In this document: positions 1 through 6,161 of the stretch, one piece after another
Numbering within the stretch: position 1 is the first letter of the stretch
Layout of the letters: each line of letters begins with the position of its first letter
Assembly (NCBI GenBank): GCA_018676275.1
Contig: JABHFC010000171.1
Span: forward strand, 1 to 8,538
Reading direction: 5' to 3'
Source of the DNA: Gammaproteobacteria bacterium
GTDB lineage: Bacteria > Pseudomonadota > Gammaproteobacteria > Eutrophobiales > Eutrophobiaceae
DNA length: 8,538 nt
Notes under the pieces: model-generated
What the model saw: only the letters and a program-made list of their open reading frames with translations
The model's database searches: none
What the model was told of the DNA's origin: nothing
Program-made: the position numbers and the translations under genes

Positions 1-1836
1 AAGCTTTATGAACCGATCGCCGATGCAATTGCAACTCTGTTCAGTGAGGAAGCATTAAACCCAGAGACATTGTCAACCTTGACCAGCAATATTAATGATG
101 TCGACGATCAGAAACTACTGCTTAAACTTAAGAACAACATTGGTGATGAGGATAAAAATACTCTCATTAAAAATGAACTTGTAGAACATTTGCTGGACAG
201 GCATGGCACGGGTCGGGTGCTATTTCGAAATACCCGCACGGCTATCAAAGGCTTTCCTGAAAGAAAACTATTTCCCTACCCATTACCTTTGCCTGCAAAC
301 TACAAAGAATCAGTTACTACATCTGTTGCAGCCCATGTTCAACTGACACCCGAATTGATTTATCGCGCCAGCGCCAAAAGTGATCAGCTTAAATGGACCA
401 GCTTCGATCCACGGGTAGAGTGGTTGCGAAATAAGCTGCTTGAACTTGCACCTGCGAAAATACTGGTTATTGCTGCCAATCACAGAACCACGCTTGAACT
501 GGCGGAAGCGCTCAGGGTGAATTTTGGTACTCATGTCGCTGTCTTTCACGAAGACATGAGTATTATTGAACGTGATCGAGCCGCAGCCTATTTTGCTGAT
601 AGCGATGAAGGTTGCCAGGCACTGCTCTGCTCAGAGATTGGTAGTGAAGGACGCAATTTTCAGTTTGCGCATCATATGATTTTATTTGATCTACCCTTGA
701 ATCCTGATTTACTGGAGCAACGTATTGGCCGACTGGATCGCATAGGTCAGACAGAAACTATCAATATCCACGCCCCCTATCTACAGGACTCTGCCCAGTC
801 GATTATGTTTCGCTGGCATCATCATGGTTTGAACGCTTTTGAGCAGCCCTGCCCTGCAGGTACGACTGTATTTAATGAATATGAACAGGAATTAAAGACT
901 GCTCTTGCAGATCCACAAAGTAATATTGATGATCTTATAACAGCTACACGAAACAGACTGGATCTACTGGACGAAGCTTTACATAAAGGTCGAGACCGAT
1001 TACTGGAATACAACTCCTGTCGACCGGAAAAGGCCGAGGCGCTTAAGCAGGCAGCATTGGCTGAAGATTCCAAATCCGTACTGGCAGAATACATGGACGG
1101 CATTTTTGATTGTTTCGGTGTTCATACAGAAGAACACAGTGCCGGCCGATATATCATCAGCCCCGGGGAAAACATGTTAACGGCATTTCCGCAATTACAG
1201 GAAGATGGTATGACCGTGACCTATGATCGCGACATCGCTTTGACTAATGAAGATGTTCATTTTTTGAGCTGGGATCATCCGATGGTTACCGGCGCTATGG
1301 ATATTGTTCTTACCAGTGAGTTGGGTAACACCTCCGTCATCGCTATTGAGCACAATAGTATTGAGCCTGGCACCATGATGCTGGAGGCTATTTATATCTT
1401 TGAATCCGCTTCCAGTCATGCTTTGAATACTGATCGTTATCTGCCAGCAACGACGATTCGAATCGTTCTTGATGAAGATATTATTCAATACCAGGACAAT
1501 CTCAGTCATGGGCAGATTGAACGAAACACTGTTGCAGTCGATAGGGAAACCGCAGCGAAGGTTATCAAGGCAAAACTGGACGAACTAAAGAAGTTGACGC
1601 AACGATGTGAAGAGCAGGCTCAACTACAGGCTCCGGCGATACTGGCTGATGCACATAAACAGGCTTCTCGACTATTAACGAAAGAAATTAATCGACTCAA
1701 AGCATTGAGTAAAATAAATCAGAATGTACGTCTTGAGGAAATTGACTATTTTGAATGCCAACTGCAGGCACTGGACAAGGCACTGGATAATGCAAGTCTG
1801 CGACTGGATGCCTTACGTGTCATAATCGCTACATGA
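1..1836 (+). CDS. rapA: RNA polymerase-associated ATPase RapA (HepA), C-terminal part, 5' partial
   Basis: RapA is a Swi2/Snf2-type ATPase that binds RNA polymerase and promotes its recycling after transcription. The frame is open from base 1, so the TTG at 70 is not a real start; about 611 codons are present against roughly 968 in E. coli, so the N-terminal RNAP-binding part and helicase motifs I-III lie outside the window. Visible landmarks: the RapA-typical segment DRHGTGRVLFRNTR (about 196-237), FDPRVEWL opening the second RecA lobe (about 403-426), motif V around CSEIGSEGRNFQF (about 628-666), and motif VI QRIGRLDRIGQ with its arginines (718-750). The rest matches the RapA C-terminal domain and ends in RLDALRVIIAT, as in E. 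coli (RLDALRLIIVT). The end is intact and overlaps the next gene by 4 bp. Identification is firm, from remembered family sequence rather than a search. Confidence 0.96.
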   Translation, partial: KLYEPIADAIATLFSEEALNPETLSTLTSNINDVDDQKLLLKLKNNIGDEDKNTLIKNELVEHLLDRHGTGRVLFRNTRTAIKGFPERKLFPYPLPLPANYKESVTTSVAAHVQLTPELIYRASAKSDQLKWTSFDPRVEWLRNKLLELAPAKILVIAANHRTTLELAEALRVNFGTHVAVFHEDMSIIERDRAAAYFADSDEGCQALLCSEIGSEGRNFQFAHHMILFDLPLNPDLLEQRIGRLDRIGQTETINIHAPYLQDSAQSIMFRWHHHGLNAFEQPCPAGTTVFNEYEQELKTALADPQSNIDDLITATRNRLDLLDEALHKGRDRLLEYNSCRPEKAEALKQAALAEDSKSVLAEYMDGIFDCFGVHTEEHSAGRYIISPGENMLTAFPQLQEDGMTVTYDRDIALTNEDVHFLSWDHPMVTGAMDIVLTSELGNTSVIAIEHNSIEPGTMMLEAIYIFESASSHALNTDRYLPATTIRIVLDEDIIQYQDNLSHGQIERNTVAVDRETAAKVIKAKLDELKKLTQRCEEQAQLQAPAILADAHKQASRLLTKEINRLKALSKINQNVRLEEIDYFECQLQALDKALDNASLRLDALRVIIAT

Positions 1837-2660
1837 AAGTAGATTTACATACGCATAGCTCAGTATCAGACGGAAAACTCTCACCTTCTGAATTAATTCA
1901 AGAGGCGGAATCAGCAGGTGTTGATCTATTATCCATTACTGATCACGATACCTGCGAAGCATATACAAACCTTCGCTCATTGAAATCTTCGTCAATGACA
2001 ATTATTCCCGGAATTGAGTTTTCAACAGAATGGAAAAAAACTGGAATACATATTCTCGGTTTAAATATTCAACTGGATAGTGATGCTATTCAAACGGGCA
2101 TCAAAAAACAATCCGAAGCCAGGTTGATACGCGCGCAACTCATAGCAGAAAAACTGGGTAAACTGGGTATAAAAGATTCATGGGAAGGTGTTAAAAAAAT
2201 CGCTGGCGAAAGTGTTATTGGCAGACCACATTTTGCACAATTCCTCATTGACAGCGGTGTTGTAAAAAATATGAACCAGGCCTTTGATAAATACCTGGGT
2301 GCCGGCAAAACCGGTGATGTAAAACAATACTGGGCACCTTATACAGACGTTATCGAATGGATAAACCTTGCCGGTGGTACTGCTATCCTCGCACATCCGA
2401 ACAAATACAAAATAACACGAACGAAACTTTTATCTTTGCTCGATGATTTTAAGACCGCAGGTGGTAAAGGTATGGAAGTCATCACCGGCAAGCAAACCCT
2501 GGATGTGACAGAAAAACTTGCTCTTATCTGCCAACAAAAAAACCTTCTGGCTTCCTGTGGTTCTGATTTTCATCAACCAGGACTAAGCTGGGCAGCGCTT
2601 GGCAATGTTGCTCCTTTGCCCCTGGGCTGCGACGCGGTTTGGGAAAGCTGGAATTTATAA
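1833..2660 (+). CDS. rnm: PHP-domain 5'-3' exoribonuclease / 3',5'-nucleotide bisphosphate phosphatase (RNase AM, YciV/TrpH-like)
   Basis: A 275-residue cytoplasmic phosphoesterase of the PHP superfamily. Its E. coli relative YciV (about 293 aa; older name TrpH, now RNase AM/Rnm) hydrolyses 3',5'-bisphosphonucleotides and trims RNA 5' ends. The expected metal-binding positions are all visible: H6 and H8 (DLHTHSS), D13 (SDG), H38 (TDHDT), E62 (GIEFS), H73 (GIHILG), H133 (GRPHF), H188 (LAHPNKY), D245 and H247 (GSDFHQPG). The middle insert (about 85-170) is typical of this subfamily and distinguishes it from histidinol phosphatase and DNA polymerase PHP domains. The ATG lies inside the rapA stop (ATGA) with no good Shine-Dalgarno, suggesting translational coupling to rapA. 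The protein ends at a TAA followed at once by an AT-rich inverted repeat. The family is secure; the exact substrate is inferred from the E. coli relative. Confidence 0.9.
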   Translation: MKVDLHTHSSVSDGKLSPSELIQEAESAGVDLLSITDHDTCEAYTNLRSLKSSSMTIIPGIEFSTEWKKTGIHILGLNIQLDSDAIQTGIKKQSEARLIRAQLIAEKLGKLGIKDSWEGVKKIAGESVIGRPHFAQFLIDSGVVKNMNQAFDKYLGAGKTGDVKQYWAPYTDVIEWINLAGGTAILAHPNKYKITRTKLLSLLDDFKTAGGKGMEVITGKQTLDVTEKLALICQQKNLLASCGSDFHQPGLSWAALGNVAPLPLGCDAVWESWNL

Positions 2661-2680
2661 ATAAATTGGCTGCAATTTAT
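2661..2680 (+). terminator. AT-rich inverted repeat directly after the PHP gene; possible weak terminator
   Basis: A perfect 8-bp inverted repeat, ATAAATTG / CAATTTAT, with a 4-base loop GCTG starts at the base after the TAA stop. It is followed by CTTTGATCTGATTT, which is only loosely T-rich. The stem has one G-C pair, so it is a poor intrinsic terminator; it may instead protect a transcript 3' end or have no function. Its left arm can also pair upstream with AATTTAT (2652-2658), giving an alternative hairpin at 2652-2667. Confidence 0.3.
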
Positions 2681-2701
2681 CTTTGATCTGATTTCAGGAG
2701 T

Positions 2702-2724
2702 TTCGTCACTTTTGCAATGACGAA
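2702..2724. repeat. Inverted repeat TTCGTCA-N9-TGACGAA in the intergenic gap
   Basis: Two perfect 7-base arms (2702-2708 and 2718-2724) flank a 9-base loop, CTTTTGCAA. No T-tract follows, so it is not a standard rho-independent terminator. It lies about 55 bases upstream of the candidate -10 box of the next transcript, so a protein-binding operator is as possible as an RNA hairpin. Only the symmetry is seen; function is inference. Confidence 0.35.
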
Positions 2725-2756
2725 TTAAGGAATCATTGATTTATTTACTCGCGTAA

Positions 2757-2785
2757 TACTCATCGTTTGTTTTCCAGTTTATAAT
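2757..2785 (+). promoter_or_regulatory. Candidate sigma-70 promoter for the amidase-sulfatase operon
   Basis: A perfect -10 hexamer, TATAAT, lies at 2780-2785. At 17-bp spacing the -35 position reads TACTCA (2757-2762), matching only 3 of 6 consensus bases, so the promoter would be weak or activator-dependent. Transcription would start near 2792, giving a leader of about 35 bases before the ATG at 2827. It is the only clear -10 match noticed in the single sizeable gap of the window, and all four downstream genes are closely packed, which supports it as the operon promoter. Confidence 0.4.
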
Positions 2786-2826
2786 CAGTCTTAGACACTC
2801 GATTTCCACTATTGGTAAACAAGCCT

Positions 2827-4236
2827 ATGAATGAAGAACTATGGCGCCTAAGTGCCTGTGAACTCTCAAGCGGTATCCTTGAGCGCCGTTTTAGCTCTAA
2901 AGATGCCGTCTCCTCCTGTTTACAACGGCTTGATGCAGTCAATCCAGATATAAATGCCATTACCGAAGTTCGTCCCGAAGCTGCTCTTGCTGCCGCTGAC
3001 GAGGCAGACAAAGCACTTGCTGAAGGTCTTAACCCAGGTCTGTTACACGGTATCCCCGTCTGTATAAAGTCAAACGTTGATGTTCAGGGTTGGGCAACAG
3101 TGAATGGTTGTTCTGTGCTAAAGGACAATATCGCACCGGGCAATTCCGACTCGGTACAAAACTGGCTTGACGCCGGCGCCATAGTCATAGCTCGCACCAA
3201 TACACCTGAATTTTGTTGCCGATGGGAAACCTCCAACGAAGTTTTTGGTAGTACCCATAATCCCTGGGATCTGTCTCGTACGCCTGGTGGCTCCAGTGGA
3301 GGTTCAGCAGCTTCACTCGCTGTCGGTATTAGTCCACTTGCCCATGGCACAGATCTGGGTGGCTCTCTCAGAGATCCGGCCCAGGCCTGTGGTATCGCAT
3401 CTATAAAACCAACTCTTGGCAGGGTCGCTGACTGGAACCCGACTGATCCGGAGCATCCTGGTATTGGTGTACAACTAATGAATACGGACGGACCAATGGC
3501 TAGACGCGTCGCTGATGTACGTCTGGGTCTGCAGGCTATGGCTGCCAGTAGCTTTCATGACCCCTGGTGGGTAGCGGCACCACTTCAGGAATCTGCCGTC
3601 AACCCTGTAATCGCGCTGGTAACTAATCCGGCCCAACAGGGCATCAATGCACAGGTGGCGAGAGGTGTAGAACATGCAGGCAAATTGCTTGAACAGGCCG
3701 GTTATGAAGTAGAATTAATAGAACCACCTGGAATTGAAGATGCAGCCGAGGTCTGGAGAATTATTTGTATACATGAGTTGCTGAATCAACTTGCACCCGA
3801 GGTAAAGGATTTTTGTGGTCAACGATTACAGACCACTTTAGAGCATTACCGAAATACACAGCCAAAATTGTCCCTCGATATGTACATGGAGGCATTTGGT
3901 CAAAGACGAACCATATTAAGAGAGTGGCTGGCGTTTTTTAAAAAATACCAGCTAATTGTTGCACCGATTTGTACAGAACCACCTTCACTTACAGATAGTG
4001 ATCAAGTCTCGGCTGAACAGACCGGCCAGATTATTCACGACCGACGCATGATGGTTGCTATAAGTGCTTTGAGTTTACCTGCAGCGGTTGTTCCTGTCGG
4101 TATAGACGAAGGTCTGCCGCAAGCGGTACAGGTGATTGGCGCGCCTTTTTGTGAAATGGATTGCCTGGCTGCTGCGGAAGCGATTGAACAACAAGTAGAT
4201 GCTCTGACCCCGATTAATCCGAAATCAAACTCCTAG
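2827..4236 (+). CDS. Amidase-signature family hydrolase (cytoplasmic)
   Basis: A 469-residue amidase-signature enzyme, a family that hydrolyses carboxamide bonds with a Ser-cisSer-Lys triad. From the ATG at 2827 the triad maps to K81 (GIPVCIKSN), S156 (TPGGSSGGS) and S180 (DLGGSLRDPA); the spacings of 75 and 24 residues equal those of mammalian FAAH (K142, S217, S241). The glycine/serine-rich loop and the C-terminal LSLPAAVVPVG and GLPQAVQVIG segments are also typical, and length is normal. There is no signal peptide, so it should act in the cytoplasm. An upstream in-frame TTG at 2812 would add five residues (MVNKP); the ATG is preferred, though neither has a strong Shine-Dalgarno. The lysine is followed by SN instead of the usual D. 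It is not obviously GatA, as no gatB or gatC is adjacent. The substrate is unknown. It is the first gene of the apparent operon, 11 bp before the propeller gene. Confidence 0.88.
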   Translation: MNEELWRLSACELSSGILERRFSSKDAVSSCLQRLDAVNPDINAITEVRPEAALAAADEADKALAEGLNPGLLHGIPVCIKSNVDVQGWATVNGCSVLKDNIAPGNSDSVQNWLDAGAIVIARTNTPEFCCRWETSNEVFGSTHNPWDLSRTPGGSSGGSAASLAVGISPLAHGTDLGGSLRDPAQACGIASIKPTLGRVADWNPTDPEHPGIGVQLMNTDGPMARRVADVRLGLQAMAASSFHDPWWVAAPLQESAVNPVIALVTNPAQQGINAQVARGVEHAGKLLEQAGYEVELIEPPGIEDAAEVWRIICIHELLNQLAPEVKDFCGQRLQTTLEHYRNTQPKLSLDMYMEAFGQRRTILREWLAFFKKYQLIVAPICTEPPSLTDSDQVSAEQTGQIIHDRRMMVAISALSLPAAVVPVGIDEGLPQAVQVIGAPFCEMDCLAAAEAIEQQVDALTPINPKSNS

Positions 4237-4247
4237 ATACTATCAAC

Positions 4248-6131
4248 ATGAAACAAAACTCTATTTTTATTGCTCTGTTTAAGTTCGCTTTTTTAATCAC
4301 ATTACACAGTCTTGTCGTTCATGCAGAAAACGCAGAGCAGCAGAATGATATGGGACTTGCAGAGTTTTACGGGCAAGCACCCTGGGCAAGTGTTCATCGA
4401 GATTCCCGCAATTCTGATTTTTCGCCGCTTGTTACTACAACAAAACTAAGAACGAGCTGGTCAGTTCTGGATGGTGCGGCATTAATCAATCCCGGTGTAA
4501 TCGACAGCAATGGCAATCATTATGTCACAAGCGGTCGCGGACCTGGCTTCAGCCATCTGCACGCCATTGATGCTAATGGAAATTTGTTGTGGGAAAGTCC
4601 GAAGCAAAGCGATGCTTATGATCTGGACGCCCTGGCTGGATTTAATTCACCCGTTATTGATCCGGATGGTGATATATACATTGGTGACGGTAATCAGTTC
4701 TGGGCCTTCCATGCTGACGGCAAATTGAAATGGGTAAGTCCTTTACCAGACAGTGGTAATCCCTTCGTCTACCAGATTATTTCAAAACAGGGATACGTCG
4801 GCGGAATAACAGTCGATGGCAAAGTCCTGTTTTATAATCGCCATAGTGGAAAATTGGCACTACCAATATTTCGCCTGCCAAAGGGAGTGTCACCGGCAAG
4901 AGGTCCTGCCCTGCCGGGGCTATGGCAAGGCGGCTTGTTTCATGAATCTGTAATTGAATTATTTAAGCAAATAGCTTTTGGTTACAGTGTTCAGGTCGCC
5001 AATGCACCGGCGGTGCATCCTGAAACAGGTCGGGTTTTTATTACAGCATCCGGACCCAAAGATGGAGATTCACTTTCCGGTGTTCTTTATGGACTGGATA
5101 TTAAAGAAAGTGGTGTTCAGATCGCCTTTGCGACAAAAATGGGTGGCGGTAGTGGTACCAGCCCGGCTTTATCTCCCGATGCCAGTATCGTCTATAGCGC
5201 CGATGGTGTTGGACAGATGCTGGCAGTGGATACCAGCACTGGCGAAGTGATTTGGGCGGCCAAAGGTGAAGGGCTCTTATCTCCGGCTATTGCCAGTGAT
5301 GGCACTATTCTGACCGGCGATATATTTGCAGCACCTACAGTAGTCGCCCTGAACCCGAAAGATGGTTCTAAAAAATGGGCAAAAAGCTATGACGATTATG
5401 CGGCTTCACTTTTACCTACACTGGTGGCAATGCCACCGGAATTCCCCAGTGGTAGACCAGTCGCACGCCTGGTTAGTGTTATTTCTGCATCTGCTGATAA
5501 TGTCTGGGTCGGTATGAACCTGGGCTATAACTATCATCAACCCGGCACTGGCTTGACCCTGCCTGTTCCCCACAAGACAGTGGTTTGTGCTTTGCGACCT
5601 GAAGATGGTGAACTAAGGGATTGTGTTGAAGTAAGAGACACTGTCGAGGGCATGATCAATATTGGCACCGCCGGTCGCCTGTCTGTGAGTCATACAACAA
5701 TCTTTGGATCTTTCTTTTATTATGGCTTGAATAGCAAACTGGCAAAGCAATACCAAAGCCCGATGAAGCCCATCGGAGGTTTGACAGGTATGGAACCACG
5801 TTCGTATTGCCAACAACTTCAGTTGGAAGTAGATCGTGTGCTTCATCTTGATAATGAATTTAAAACGGCTTTTGTTGAAAAAAATATTGCAGGCGCAGCT
5901 AATATTGTTAGTCAAGCTGACATTCAGTTGGGGACTATGGAAGACACATTGATTCTGGCAGGCAAGCAGAATAAATTGCCGATTGAGAAAGTGAATATCC
6001 TGCGTGATGAAATTCAATTATCTTTACAGAACGTGAAAAAACTGAAAACTTCCCTGGGTACTTCTGTAGATTCAATTAATCTGGGCCTTGAGGGTTTCAT
6101 TTCCCTTGCCACTTTTTGCTCCGGAAAGTAA
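4248..6131 (+). CDS. Exported PQQ-like beta-propeller repeat protein with helical C-terminal tail
   Basis: A 627-residue protein with a Sec signal peptide (K2, hydrophobic residues 6-24, likely cut after VVHA at 26), so periplasmic or extracellular. Residues about 75-495 carry repeats of the PQQ-like/quinoprotein propeller type: a 'P-x-[IVL]-x-x-[DN]-G-x-[IVY]-Y' strand followed by 'A-[IVL]-[DN]-x-x-[DT]-G-x-x-x-W'. Clear copies are at about 82-116, 133-163, 253-283, 305-337 and 344-377, with weaker ones at 182-205 and 412-495, suggesting seven or eight blades. No CxxCH heme motif was seen, and PQQ dehydrogenase activity cannot be claimed; a scaffold, binding or sensor role is equally possible. 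Residues about 515-620 are a predicted mostly helical tail outside the propeller. Cysteines are at 447, 459, 521 and 624. The gene sits 11 bp after the amidase and 30 bp before the alkyl-sulfatase-like gene. Its Shine-Dalgarno is poor, so coupling to the amidase is likely. Specific function not recognised. Confidence 0.8.
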   Translation: MKQNSIFIALFKFAFLITLHSLVVHAENAEQQNDMGLAEFYGQAPWASVHRDSRNSDFSPLVTTTKLRTSWSVLDGAALINPGVIDSNGNHYVTSGRGPGFSHLHAIDANGNLLWESPKQSDAYDLDALAGFNSPVIDPDGDIYIGDGNQFWAFHADGKLKWVSPLPDSGNPFVYQIISKQGYVGGITVDGKVLFYNRHSGKLALPIFRLPKGVSPARGPALPGLWQGGLFHESVIELFKQIAFGYSVQVANAPAVHPETGRVFITASGPKDGDSLSGVLYGLDIKESGVQIAFATKMGGGSGTSPALSPDASIVYSADGVGQMLAVDTSTGEVIWAAKGEGLLSPAIASDGTILTGDIFAAPTVVALNPKDGSKKWAKSYDDYAASLLPTLVAMPPEFPSGRPVARLVSVISASADNVWVGMNLGYNYHQPGTGLTLPVPHKTVVCALRPEDGELRDCVEVRDTVEGMINIGTAGRLSVSHTTIFGSFFYYGLNSKLAKQYQSPMKPIGGLTGMEPRSYCQQLQLEVDRVLHLDNEFKTAFVEKNIAGAANIVSQADIQLGTMEDTLILAGKQNKLPIEKVNILRDEIQLSLQNVKKLKTSLGTSVDSINLGLEGFISLATFCSGK

Positions 6132-6161
6132 TACTACTCTGCAAGTTTATTTGAGAATGAT

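Noticed and set aside
70..72. TTG as the start of a 588-residue protein
   Set aside because: The frame is open to base 1 and upstream codons (KLYEPIADAIATLF) fit RapA, so the gene simply enters from the left edge.
1195..1509. Minus-strand open frame of 104 codons within rapA
   Set aside because: Antisense to a well-conserved coding region, with no motif or ribosome binding site that supports it.
2736..2759. TTGATT ... TAATAC as a promoter
   Set aside because: The spacer is only 12 bp, too short for sigma-70; the TATAAT at 2780 is a better candidate.
2827..4236. Glutamyl-tRNA amidotransferase subunit A (GatA)
   Set aside because: No gatB or gatC neighbours, and the sequence around the lysine and nucleophile (CIKSN, GGSLRDPA) departs from GatA as I know it.
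5613..6017. Minus-strand open frame of 134 codons
   Set aside because: It lies wholly inside the propeller gene, has no recognisable domain, and its composition looks like antisense of coding DNA.
4248..6131. PQQ-dependent alcohol dehydrogenase
   Set aside because: Only the propeller repeat pattern is shared; no heme motif was seen and the characteristic catalytic regions of those enzymes were not recognised.
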